Notes under the pieces: model-generated
Told to the model about the DNA's origin: nothing
The model's input: the letters and a program-made list of their open reading frames with translations, nothing else
Database searches by the model: none
Assembly: GCA_030141605.1 (NCBI GenBank)
Contig: JAQGDQ010000084.1
Coordinates: 545,001-605,000, forward strand
Length of the DNA: 60,000 nucleotides
From: Tubiluchus corallicola
Taxonomy: Eukaryota > Priapulida > Priapulimorpha > Priapulimorphida > Tubiluchidae
Direction of reading: 5' to 3'
Shown here: positions 59,101 through 59,268 of the stretch, one piece after another
How positions within the stretch are numbered: the first letter of the stretch is position 1
Layout of the letters: each line of letters starts with the position of its first letter
Program-made: the position numbers and the translations under genes

Positions 59101-59268
59101 AGTTCTCACAATTAATATGGACTGCTTTACAAATTTGACTATTGGTGATTTGTTTAGACTGCACCCCTTAGCCCTCGTAGCGATGGCTCCAATGTAGATC
59201 AAGGAGTTCTCGGACTCAACAAAGGCGATAAAGTGAAGCGCAGCTTCGACCATCTCAAACTGGACGAG
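1835..59268 (+). CDS. LMO7: LMO7/LIMCH1-like CH-PDZ(-LIM) scaffold gene, partial at both ends, 17 exons
   Basis: Seventeen exons with GT-AG borders join without a stop into about 1110 codons: 1835-1877, 8200-8387, 10251-10362, 12789-12961, 13272-13461, 15023-15162, 20219-20372, 24182-24322, 29437-30036, 31003-31141, 33253-33414, 42846-43609, 49447-49530, 54392-54422, 57061-57217, 57909-58047, 59158-59268. Intron phases agree at every junction. Seen directly: CH-end signature VTIYWLG (about residue 18), the DUF4757-like motif WQSNLDHWKSRRKR across two exons, and a PDZ with GFGFSIKGG and VGDEILAING. This domain order is known for LMO7 (LIMCH1 has CH and DUF4757 but lacks PDZ). Family members are actin-associated scaffolds at adherens junctions and stress fibres. 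The first base belongs to a codon begun upstream, so earlier CH exons are missing. No stop is reached, so a LIM domain is expected downstream (inference). Whether this is a pre-duplication LMO7/LIMCH1 ancestor cannot be decided here. Confidence 0.88.
1888..2012 (+). repeat. 24-bp minisatellite with splice-acceptor-like units
   Basis: About five copies of a unit like TTTTCTACAGGGTGTCCCTC start ten bases after the exon 1 donor. Each unit is a pyrimidine tract followed by CAG, so it resembles a 3' splice site. One unit has CATGG instead of CAGGG. The 75-codon ORF across it is array translation fused to exon 1. Confidence 0.9.
2040..2544 (-). mobile_element. MITE family A (TTAA-ended), 3'-truncated copy
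   Basis: Reverse-strand copy of the family seen complete at 25136-25776. Its outer end is GGTTTTCGTTTAA (reverse of TTAAACGAAAACC) and it shares GTTGATGACATCAC and the CAATTTTTGC-type block. The other terminus is missing near 2040. No coding capacity. Confidence 0.75.
2770..3106. repeat. 82-bp minisatellite, about 4 copies
   Basis: Units begin at about 2785, 2867, 2949 and 3031, spaced exactly 82 bases. Each contains CTCTCTGTTTTACAG followed by AGAAAATG, a good-looking 3' splice site, and CCCTTTTTAG. The last unit has a base loss (CTATGTTTACAG). No coding exon follows. Confidence 0.95.
3448..4603. repeat. 46-bp minisatellite, about 24 copies with higher-order structure
   Basis: The unit contains CAATCAACCAGTGGAATAAA and TTTCAGATTTATTAC. 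Variants with GTTACAG and TTTATTGCA recur together in blocks (about 3760-3860, 3950-4030, 4180-4260), so multi-unit segments were themselves duplicated. Confidence 0.95.
4964..5808. repeat. CCAGT pentamer satellite with longer-period duplications
   Basis: Degenerate runs of CCAGT/CCATT. A longer segment containing TTTGCTCAATCACTGCAGTC recurs at about 5066, 5130, 5250, 5390 and 5530. The overlapping Ser/Pro/Val-rich ORFs are translations of this array and I do not annotate them. Confidence 0.95.
6390..7001 (+). mobile_element. MITE family A, near-complete copy
   Basis: 612 bases bounded by TTAA on both sides (6390-6393, 6998-7001). It opens TTAAAAGAAAACTGAACC and closes CATCCTGTCTTCCTTTAA, imperfect terminal inverted repeats. 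The internal sequence matches 25136-25776. No transposase. TTAA ends are typical of piggyBac-type target sites, but the terminal sequence is not the usual CCC/GGG, so the superfamily is open. Confidence 0.8.
7382..7495. repeat. CAA/CAG trinucleotide tract
   Basis: Imperfect (CAR)n with CCACCACCAC in the middle. The poly-Leu ORF on the reverse strand is its translation. Confidence 0.95.
7735..8199 (+). pseudogene. Two truncated tandem copies of the CH exon (exon 2)
   Basis: A unit of about 188 bases, comprising the intron tail GAATCCACTTCAATGAATCC..TTCCAG plus about 112 bases of exon 2, is repeated twice before the intact exon. Coding starts are 7824 and 8012, each after an identical TCAAACTTCCAG acceptor. 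Both read VTVTIYWLGVACRQIESF like the true exon, then leave homology at KYKPTAVDE followed by TGA (7950-7952 and 8138-8140). Neither keeps the exon's 3' part or its donor. Copy 1 differs from the intact exon at about eight sites, six of them silent and two Leu/Phe. They are either dead partial duplicates or alternative terminal exons yielding a CH-only short product. Confidence 0.85.
8200..8387 (+). CDS. LMO7: Exon 2: CH-terminal VTIYWLG segment and Ser/His linker
   Basis: This exon runs from TTCCAG to CAACAG-GTATAC, phase 0 in and phase 2 out, 62 codons. It begins VTVTIYWLGVACRQIES and continues with SFERRPKLDLSAFTSLLKYK, then a polar tail with SSSEHHIERRTHSPSHHN. VT(I/V)YWLG followed by a short L-containing stretch is the hallmark just after the CH core in LMO7 and LIMCH1. 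It is the third and only intact copy in a local tandem array; the preceding two lack the donor. I chose this copy because only it has a donor and its split codon (AG|T, Ser) fits exon 3. Confidence 0.9.
8613..9011 (+). mobile_element. MITE family B, complete copy
   Basis: About 400 bases with terminal inverted repeats: AATAAGCCTTTTTACAG at the left and GGTGAAAAGGCTTATT at the right. Related copies are at 19786-20135 and, reversed, at 42009-42395. Internal landmarks are CAGTTTTAACAGCTA and GTACACTTGACAA. No ORF, so non-autonomous. A clear target duplication was not seen. Confidence 0.85.
9090..9612. repeat. 52-bp minisatellite, about 10 copies
   Basis: The unit contains GGTCTGGGTTCTGAAGTCCA and CACAGACATCCAGACA, with exact 52-base spacing (for example 9253 to 9305). 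Variants AGCTCACAG and ACCTCGCAG alternate, suggesting duplication of unit pairs. The reverse-strand ORFs here are array translation. Confidence 0.95.
9984..10166. repeat. TAG/GTA then AAT trinucleotide tract
   Basis: TAGTAGTGGTAG runs pass into a long degenerate AAT/GATAAT tract. Confidence 0.95.
10251..10362 (+). CDS. LMO7: Exon 3: linker with acidic serine patch
   Basis: It runs from TCTATTGTAG to GGTGAA-GTAAGT, phase 2 in and phase 0 out, 37 codons plus the split Ser. It encodes VLRDSSYESASDKQEDDIGI, then RIMPGKYNRTLELEAGE. The DSSYESxSD patch recalls the conserved Ser-rich segment that follows the CH domain in LMO7/LIMCH1 and is a likely phosphorylation region (inference). Both splice sites are strong and the phase matches both neighbours. 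Confidence 0.85.
11459..11870 (+). repeat. Dispersed repeat family D, copy 1
   Basis: Matches the reverse complement of 34700-35122. It has CGACGCCCTAGGCTGATAG near one end and GGTGCCCTAGG...AGCCTATTGGTTAA near the other, so the ends are partly symmetrical. About 410 bases, no coding capacity, probably a non-autonomous element. Confidence 0.7.
12341..12788 (+). repeat. 27-bp minisatellite carrying the exon 4 splice acceptor
   Basis: About 16 copies of a unit like TTGTTTTTAAAGACTGATAT plus TTTACCA. The last unit supplies TTTTAAAG|ACTGATA, the acceptor and first bases of exon 4. Because the unit is 27 bases and lacks stops, the frame of exon 4 stays open back to about 12507. Use of any upstream acceptor would add 9-residue repeats of the type TDILPLFLK in frame. 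Alternatively the repeat is plain intron and only the last acceptor is used. Confidence 0.9.
12789..12961 (+). CDS. LMO7: Exon 4: Ser/Asn-rich linker
   Basis: It begins at TTTTAAAG|ACTGAT (phase 0) and ends AGCAG|GTGGCT (phase 2), 57 codons. It encodes TDTQGSLPSPGVIHSPASSQ and a following SNHSRTMSNVSNESGSSGIP tail. This is a disordered Ser/Pro/Asn linker with no domain, as expected between CH and DUF4757. The acceptor has a poor pyrimidine tract and the donor is non-optimal. The start is chosen because it alone keeps phase with exon 3. A longer exon extending into the 27-bp array cannot be excluded. Confidence 0.72.
12962..13271 (+). other. Intron 4 (310 bases)
   Basis: Short AT-rich intron with no repeats. 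It ends TTTATTTTTCGCAG. Confidence 0.75.
13272..13461 (+). CDS. LMO7: Exon 5: DUF4757 N-terminal half
   Basis: It runs from TTTTTCGCAG to CAGTCG-GTAAGT, phase 2 in and phase 0 out, 63 codons plus the split Ser. Features in order: a basic segment PTRNLRRASAP, the motif NPLRFVKTPESNLKQKAIEQ, a helical stretch IKLVEQVKKNKEVKVEE, and the end ETDWQS. NPL(Q/R)(F/Y)VK and the final DWQS are the recognisable start and middle of the DUF4757 region in LMO7/LIMCH1. The motif completes in exon 6. Splice sites are strong. Confidence 0.9.
13503..13925. mobile_element. hAT-like MITE with perfect 8-bp target duplication
   Basis: Starts CAGTGGCGGCTTGT and ends ACAACCCGCCACTA, so terminal inverted repeats of about 14 bases with mismatches. 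It is flanked on both sides by the identical 8-mer TAAGTAAC (13495-13502 and 13926-13933). The CAGTGGCGG terminus and 8-base duplication are the classical hAT signature. At 423 bases without a transposase ORF, it is non-autonomous. Confidence 0.9.
14147..14632 (-). repeat. Interstitial telomere-like (CCCTAA-type) array
   Basis: About 485 bases of degenerate CCCTAA / CCCTAACCCCAA / CCTAATCC hexamer-family repeats. The complement is TTAGGG-like and strongly G-rich on the - strand. A perfect stretch is only at the start (CCCTAACCCTAATCC). Both strands carry repetitive Asn/Pro or Gly/Leu ORFs that are array artefacts. Confidence 0.9.
15023..15162 (+). CDS. LMO7: Exon 6: DUF4757 C-terminal half
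   Basis: It runs from TTTATCGCAG to GAGGATAG-GTAGGT, phase 0 in and phase 2 out, 46 codons. It begins NLDHWKSRRKRLSCGQL, completing WQS|NLDHWKSRRKR, the most diagnostic motif of the LMO7/LIMCH1 DUF4757 region. It then continues with an acidic/Thr stretch ERDETETTDTYTTRPSRS and ends SFKSLMEDR. The intron splits the motif exactly between S and N. Strong evidence for gene identity. Confidence 0.92.
15290..15655 (-). mobile_element. MITE family A, truncated reverse copy
   Basis: Reverse-strand family A sequence (TTGATGACATCAC-type block, GCGTGTTGCACGTGTTTGC, CGAAAATTGAAGTAC). It abuts a forward copy at 15656, forming a large imperfect inverted repeat. Confidence 0.75.
15656..16083 (+). mobile_element. 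MITE family A, 5'-truncated forward copy
   Basis: Shares the internal block and the terminus AAATCATCCTGTCTTCCTTTAA split over two lines, ending with TTAA at 16080-16083. The 5' end is lost at the junction with the opposed copy. Confidence 0.78.
16550..16609. repeat. TA/TG dinucleotide tract
   Basis: AATA tetramers, (AT)n and (GT)n in succession. Confidence 0.95.
17428..17900. repeat. GACTCC-type degenerate minisatellite
   Basis: Three to four copies of a unit near 57 bases with CTCCTATAATTTTAGGAGC, itself a small palindrome (TCCTATAATTTTAGGA). A second, weaker block at 17776-17900 has GACTCC and CTGACTC words. Confidence 0.8.
19272..19511. repeat. Two-copy tandem duplication, about 120 bp
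   Basis: AATGGATTATAGTTATGCA and GATGACCATTAGAATTTGTA occur in both halves with a few substitutions and a small deletion in the second. Confidence 0.9.
19786..20135 (+). mobile_element. MITE family B, 3'-truncated copy
   Basis: Starts CAATAAGCCTTTTCACAG and matches 8613-9011 almost to the end. The right terminus is replaced by a (TTA)n run that leads directly into the exon 7 acceptor. Confidence 0.85.
20146..20186. repeat. (TTA)n tract upstream of exon 7
   Basis: Pure ATT/TTA repeat merging into TTGTTGTTATCATTG. It contributes to the pyrimidine-rich region before the acceptor TGTTTTAG. Confidence 0.95.
20219..20372 (+). CDS. LMO7: Exon 7: linker with SDTQ repeats
   Basis: It runs from TTGTTTTAG to CTCAAG-GTACGT, phase 2 in and phase 0 out, 51 codons plus the split Arg. 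It encodes ARIQQDLDATGGLDYKPQSG, then ILSTTGLAMSFSSSTKSDT and a short QSDTQSDTNELK repeat. No domain; disordered and rich in potential phosphosites. The three SDT(Q/N) units lie in nearly identical 12-base repeats, so slippage is possible. Phase fits both neighbours. Confidence 0.85.
20520..23307. mobile_element. 2.8-kb DNA element with degenerate terminal inverted repeats
   Basis: The left end CTGCAGCTTGACTTAAGAAC, then GAGTCCGCGAGAGCACCATGCA, mirrors the right end, whose reverse complement starts CTGCAAGTCCTTAAGAACG and continues CGACCGCGAGAAGACCATGCA. Further inward, ACTCGCCCACTGCGGGG (about 20930) mirrors CCCGCAGTGGGTGAG (about 22880), so the arms may be long. Only short ORFs (largest about 126 codons, reverse strand 22318-22698), none recognised as a transposase. 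No clean target duplication. Probably a non-autonomous or decayed cut-and-paste or foldback element. Confidence 0.65.
23310..23705. repeat. TCAGGGAAA / TCCTGGAAA word repeat
   Basis: Multiple occurrences of GTCAGGGAAA and TCCTGGAAAATCC over about 400 bases with irregular spacing. Low-copy degenerate repeat immediately after the inverted-repeat element. Confidence 0.65.
24182..24322 (+). CDS. LMO7: Exon 8: linker with VQLRGG motif
   Basis: It runs from GCCTTTAACAG to AAACAG-GTAAGC, phase 0 to 0, 47 codons. It encodes MEPPADAPVKAEGVFTAKVQ, then LRGGVDASPTAIREVITKEV and the end APSRVKQ. No known domain. FTAKVQLRGG resembles short segments in exon 9 (VSVTVDLKP, IEVTVSLRP) and exon 12 (VSVTAKLNK), so it may be the first of a dispersed internal motif. 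The initial Met is internal, not a start. A 47-codon symmetric exon could be skipped without a frameshift. Confidence 0.85.
25136..25776 (+). mobile_element. MITE family A, reference complete copy
   Basis: 641 bases from TTAAAGGAAAACTGGACCC to ATCTTGTCTTCCTTTAA, bounded by TTAA at 25136 and 25773. Imperfect terminal inverted repeats (TTAAAGGAAAAC and TTAAAGGAAGAC). Relatives at 2040, 6390, 15290, 15656 and 57368. No ORF of note. Mobilised in trans by an unknown transposase (inference). Confidence 0.82.
26530..26880. repeat. 66-74-bp AT-rich minisatellite, about 5 copies
   Basis: CTAATATTTGTAATGAGAAA plus a variable TATATACATATACACAT tail. Unit length varies with the tail. Confidence 0.95.
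27303..28026. repeat. 46-bp minisatellite, about 16 copies
   Basis: The unit has GGTAGGTAGTTCATCTTTAT and TTGTGGACATCTATAGGTGA with strict 46-base spacing. Early units alternate GATGAAAC and GATTAAAC forms. One unit near 27950 is partly deleted. Confidence 0.95.
28905..29305 (+). repeat. Dispersed repeat family F, copy 1
   Basis: Same orientation as 37478-37897. Shared blocks CGCCTTCCCAGTGTGCA, CTGATTATTTTTTCAAAC and AGTTAAATTTACAAGT. A short extra copy of its end follows at about 29330-29385 (AAACATCAAGA, TTTTCTAGGCTT). Confidence 0.8.
29437..30036 (+). CDS. LMO7: Exon 9: long disordered Ser/Pro/Lys region
   Basis: It runs from ATCAACCGCAG to CCGAAG-GTGATA, phase 0 to 0, exactly 200 codons. 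It starts with a charged helical stretch (DAREQERVQKWIDSQNFMNR) and continues as disordered basic/Pro-rich sequence. It contains VSVTVDLKPHPK, VKLSPKAGASPVKS and IEVTVSLRPPPN. The exon is GC- and CpG-richer than the flanking introns, supporting coding. The open frame runs 16 codons past the donor to a TGA at about 30082, but phase with the PDZ exon requires splicing at 30036. No catalytic motif. It sits just before the PDZ, as in LMO7. Confidence 0.9.
30037..31002 (+). other. Intron 9
   Basis: Contains a small 24-bp array (30378-30493). The rest is AT-rich with no recognisable feature, ending in TTTTTTGTACAG. Confidence 0.7.
30378..30493. repeat. 24-bp minisatellite, about 5 copies
   Basis: TTTATTACACCATTTCTAAT units; three in-frame codon sets give the NGVINDIR repeats read on the reverse strand. 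Confidence 0.92.
31003..31141 (+). CDS. LMO7: Exon 10: PDZ domain, N-terminal half
   Basis: It runs from TTTGTACAG to ATGCCAG-GTGAGT, phase 0 in and phase 1 out. It encodes AKDSNTSYVEKLISITQLPN, then YERGFGFSIKGGREFDLPIV and VDSIMPG. GFGF is the carboxylate-binding loop of PDZ domains (classically GLGF). The strand order SITQ..FGFSIKGG..IVVDSIMPG is the first half of the fold. It resembles the LMO7 PDZ in keeping I-x-I-x-Q before the loop and FGF-x-IK. The PDZ presumably binds C-terminal peptides of membrane or junction partners (family inference). Confidence 0.93.
31585..32190. repeat. 17-bp TGTCTTGTCTATGTCTG satellite
   Basis: About 600 bases of 17-base units with CTGTGC and 6-base variants in the second half. 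17 is not a multiple of three and no frame has a stop, so all three + frames stay open for more than 200 codons; none is a gene. Confidence 0.95.
32612..33095. other. Segment bracketed by two related hairpins, with an open frame inside
   Basis: Hairpin 1 (32612-32652) has arms AATTAGTCTGTGTG / CATACAGACTAATT. Hairpin 2 (33055-33095) has AATTAGTCTGTGTG / AACACAGACTAATT. Between them a frame without ATG runs from about 32727 to TGA at 33039. It includes the CxxC string LCNRCRRQKEY and an acidic EETSSSESAVEDSD patch. It does not fit the phase of the PDZ exons. It could be a small element with compound termini, or a decayed coding piece. I cannot assign a family. Confidence 0.5.
33253..33414 (+). 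CDS. LMO7: Exon 11: PDZ domain, C-terminal half
   Basis: It runs from TATTATTTTAG to TTGCCAA-GTAAGT, phase 1 to 1. It encodes SAAGGSGLLVGDEILAINGE, then DVGSRPKNAVSFAIRQAVF and TGQIELKIRRYPLP. LLVGDEILAING is the canonical PDZ helix-strand motif, and the final strand IELKIRRY matches the (V/I)RRY ending of the LMO7 PDZ. The split codon with exon 10 is G|AC (Asp). Together exons 10 and 11 make a complete domain of about 90 residues. Phase 1 at the end permits joining directly to exon 12 or through either 27-nt candidate microexon downstream. Confidence 0.94.
34203..34490. repeat. 103-bp tandem repeat, 3 copies
   Basis: TTTATTAACTAATTTCTTTAC and TGAACTTCTGAAAC recur at about 103-base spacing, with the third copy the most diverged (TGAACTACAGAACC). 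Confidence 0.88.
34571..34597 (+). CDS. Candidate cassette microexon A (27 nt)
   Basis: Acceptor TTTTCCGCTTTTAG, then 27 bases, then donor GTGATT. Entered in phase 1 it reads (T)QRESADTE(G) and leaves in phase 1, so it fits between PDZ exon 11 and exon 12 without disturbing the frame. No stop. Evidence is only splice-site quality and phase; a 27-base match can arise by chance. It is not counted in the 17-exon model. Confidence 0.4.
34700..35122 (-). repeat. Dispersed repeat family D, copy 2
   Basis: Reverse-oriented relative of 11459-11870. Shared blocks TTAACCAGTAGGCTAAC, TAGCCTAGGGCA, GCAAGGTATTACACAACAAG and AACCTAGGGTGCC. No ORF. Confidence 0.72.
35685..35711 (+). CDS. Candidate cassette microexon B (27 nt)
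   Basis: Acceptor TTTAATGTTTTCTGCAG, then 27 bases, then the strong donor GTAAGA. Entered in phase 1 it reads (K)LRANINRL(G) and leaves in phase 1. It has exactly the same length and phase as candidate A about 1.1 kb upstream, and it fits between exons 11 and 12. Splice sites are better than A's. Could be an alternative insert directly after the PDZ; chance remains possible. Confidence 0.5.
35962..36299 (-). repeat. Dispersed repeat family E, copy 2
   Basis: Reverse complement relative of 430-713: GTAATAAAAGTGTGATAAG, TTTCACGCTTAAGCGC, CGCTTACGAAAAGT, ACGAAGTCTCCCAGTTAC. Confidence 0.68.
36937..36960. repeat. (TA)n microsatellite
   Basis: Short pure TA run. Confidence 0.95.
37478..37897 (+). 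repeat. Dispersed repeat family F, copy 2
   Basis: Direct-orientation relative of 28905-29305, diverged by substitutions and small gaps. CCTGTTTGAAAGACTT at the start, CAAAATATCAAGACGATTTT near the end. Confidence 0.8.
38282..38299. repeat. Poly-C run
   Basis: Sixteen or more consecutive C in an otherwise AT-rich intron. Length may be uncertain in the assembly. Confidence 0.9.
39020..39497. repeat. 30-bp minisatellite, 16 copies
   Basis: CAAGTTATACAAACACAGTA plus CAACAAAATA at exact 30-base spacing. Substitutions (TACAG/TACAA, AACAC/AATAC) form a higher-order pattern. Being a multiple of three with no stops, it yields spurious ORFs in both directions. Confidence 0.97.
39616..39700. repeat. 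GAT trinucleotide tract
   Basis: Imperfect (GAT)n with GGTGATG interruptions; weaker continuation to about 39765. Confidence 0.92.
40120..40675. repeat. 63-bp AT-rich minisatellite, about 9 copies
   Basis: AAACTTTCAATTTGAATTTT and ACTGAATTAGGTATTTTAAA recur at 63-base spacing; later copies are shortened. Confidence 0.94.
42009..42395 (-). mobile_element. MITE family B, reverse copy
   Basis: Left end CTTTTCACAGTTTCG, right end GGAACTGTGAAAAGGCG. Internal blocks GTAGGTAAGGTTCTAGCTAG and ACACTTAACCTTTGACC are reverse complements of 8613-9011. Confidence 0.85.
42846..43609 (+). CDS. LMO7: Exon 12: largest exon, disordered basic/acidic scaffold segment
   Basis: It runs from TTTGTTTCAG to TTAAAG-GTAAGA, phase 1 in and phase 0 out, 254 codons plus the split Arg (A|GG if joined directly to exon 11). 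It begins LKLSELDIKPVKQEGLIADR. It contains VSVTAKLNKFEH, short amphipathic pieces (GVAEMRKQFQQ, GVNELKTRLLQK, NRRSVFEKRDSSPTK), an Asn run (TNNNNNKQ) and a doublet LKISPRAW / LKISPRDQ followed by GQLSPKKH. No enzymatic domain; probably an interaction and phosphorylation hub. Higher GC and CpG than the introns. Two open frames on the opposite strand are shadows. Confidence 0.93.
45315..45341. repeat. (TA)n microsatellite
   Basis: Pure TA run after AAATATATAAA. Confidence 0.95.
47090..47414 (+). pseudogene. LINE-type reverse transcriptase C-terminal fragment
   Basis: From 47157 the frame reads LGFLRRTLTDCSEEANQIAY, then HTLVTPRMEYVCCAGSSYTQ and, after an in-frame TAG (47295-47297), KVEHQAAHFVKSEYRQMDG and SLLQQLEWDTLKNR. 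LGFLRRN/TL, the TLVRPxxEYA-like block, the KVExxAARF-like block and the LGWxxLxxRR-like end are the familiar C-terminal region of non-LTR retrotransposon reverse transcriptases. The upstream YLGV-like part is frameshifted and the remainder is absent. A dead fragment in sense orientation with the host gene. Confidence 0.85.
48331..48973 (+). mobile_element. MITE family C, complete copy 1
   Basis: About 640 bases with terminal inverted repeats near 38 bases: left ATGTGTGCTTGTATAGCAAA then ATGGTCCATAAGTTGGCA. The reverse complement of the right end starts ATGTTTGCTTGCAAACC and runs to GTCCATAAGTTGGCA. An inverted relative is at 58471-59102. No transposase ORF. Confidence 0.85.
49447..49530 (+). 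CDS. LMO7: Exon 13: short LSPR-containing segment
   Basis: It runs from CAATTGTTTCAG to CAACAG-GTAGTT, phase 0 to 0, 28 codons. It encodes IELSPRGMPVQEKRAEIGLL and the end IVPEKEQQ. Another LSPR element as in exons 9, 12 and 17. The donor is moderate. The frame stays open past the donor to 49618, but phase with exon 14 supports the splice. The symmetric length allows skipping. Confidence 0.8.
49700..50256. mobile_element. MITE with Tigger/pogo-like termini
   Basis: The left end AAACTATGTGTAACTCGAA mirrors the right end (reverse complement AAACTACGTATAACTCGAA), then CACCTCGGG versus TTGCTGCGC. Termini containing TAACTCGAA are common in pogo/Tigger-type mariner relatives (family knowledge). 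An internal copy of CGAGTTACG occurs at about 50165. No ORF. Confidence 0.68.
52120..52322. repeat. Degenerate 55-60-bp tandem repeat, about 4 copies
   Basis: GTTGTCAACAATG / GTTATGAACAATG / GGTATCAACAGTG followed by TAGTGACAT-like words; the same words appear weakly at about 49280-49320. Confidence 0.75.
54056..54307. repeat. 34-bp minisatellite, about 7 copies
   Basis: TTTACCAAAGTTTTTACTAT plus GACATGGATTTAAA at 34-base spacing, ending about 85 bases before exon 14. Confidence 0.95.
54392..54422 (+). CDS. LMO7: Exon 14: 31-nt microexon
   Basis: It runs from GCTTATTTGCAG to ACCACAG-GTAGGT, phase 0 in and phase 1 out. It encodes VKEKLTSTTT plus the first base of Gly. Both splice sites are good, and it converts the phase 0 end of exon 13 to the phase 1 start of exon 15, which makes it obligatory in this model. 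Skipping would break the frame. It lies between a 34-bp array and the 37-bp satellite. Confidence 0.78.
54423..57060 (+). other. Intron 14
   Basis: Almost entirely the 37-bp satellite (54690-56885), plus a GTGCGTGCGTGC stretch just after the donor (54437-54475). It ends AATTATTTGCAG. Confidence 0.8.
54690..56885. repeat. 37-bp satellite, about 59 copies
   Basis: The unit is ACATTCTGGACCTATCAGTC plus ACACCTTCCATTACTGC at exact 37-base spacing. Sub-families (CTATCAG/CTGTCAG, CATTACTGC/CAGCACCGC/CATCACCAC) form blocks: the first half is rich in ATTACTGC, the second in ATCACCACAC with TTCTCGACC. Since 37 is not a multiple of three and no frame has a stop, all three + frames are open for about 750 codons. 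Confidence 0.97.
57061..57217 (+). CDS. LMO7: Exon 15: proline-rich segment
   Basis: It runs from TTATTTGCAG to GGAGT-GTGAGT, phase 1 in and phase 2 out, 51 codons plus the split Gly. It encodes AHLLKREDWEESPPPLPPTE, then APPLPPTGPPSSTDDDSPRK and VEYYDWTVSSGV. PPPLPPTEAPPLPP is a candidate SH3 or EVH1/profilin ligand (motif inference). VEYYDWTVSSG is a compact aromatic piece that may be conserved. A proline-rich tract upstream of a charged helix fits a cytoskeletal scaffold. Confidence 0.9.
57368..57487 (+). mobile_element. MITE family A, 5' fragment
   Basis: AAACTGTAGGTCAAAACAGTC, TTTAAAATACTGAAAGGAAA and CAAAAATGACTTACGTGAA match the first 120 bases of 25136-25776. It breaks off exactly where the 62-bp array begins. 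Confidence 0.82.
57488..57908 (+). repeat. 62-bp minisatellite built from the exon 16 splice acceptor
   Basis: Each unit contains TTTGGTACATATAATC, GAGCCTAGTG and TTATTTCAG followed by TAAAA(C/G)GAC(A/G)(T/C)CATC. Acceptor AGs end at 57536, 57598, 57660, 57722 and 57784, with a sixth destroyed (TTTCAC at 57846). The real one ends at 57908. Two unit types alternate (GGACGCC at 57661, 57785 and 57909), giving a 124-base higher-order period. Splicing to any upstream acceptor in the exon 16 frame meets TAA or TAG within about 15 codons. Confidence 0.93.
57909..58047 (+). CDS. LMO7: Exon 16: charged helical segment
   Basis: It runs from TGTTTATTTCAG to GACGAC-GTATGT, phase 2 in and phase 0 out, 46 codons plus the split Val. 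It encodes KRTPSLVSDQEKEERQTKRD, then EELRQRREKQRQSMLQWQIN and KANSDD. Dense Glu/Arg/Lys/Gln heptad-like sequence predicts a long helix or coiled coil, as in the region before the LIM domain in LMO7-family proteins. Its first 20 bases and acceptor are the seed of the 62-bp array upstream. I chose the 57909 start because every upstream copy leads to a stop. Confidence 0.9.
58048..59157 (+). other. Intron 16
   Basis: Contains a complete reverse family C MITE ending 55 bases before exon 17. Nothing recognised in 58050-58470. Confidence 0.7.
58471..59102 (-). mobile_element. MITE family C, copy 2 (inverted)
   Basis: Ends TGTGTTTGCAAACCAAAACC..GTCCATAAGT and GCCGACTTATGCACGTTTTTGCTATGCAAGCA mirror 48331-48973 in opposite orientation. 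Conserved inner block CAAAATGATCCTCATGAAAT. No ORF. Confidence 0.85.
59158..59268 (+). CDS. LMO7: Exon 17: Ser/Lys segment, last exon in window
   Basis: It runs from GGTGATTTGTTTAG to GACGAG-GTCAGT, phase 0 to 0, 37 codons. It encodes TAPLSPRSDGSNVDQGVLGL, then NKGDKVKRSFDHLKLDE. It carries another LSPR element. No domain. The protein does not end here; a LIM domain and the stop should be further on. The acceptor lies 55 bases from a transposon end. Confidence 0.83.
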
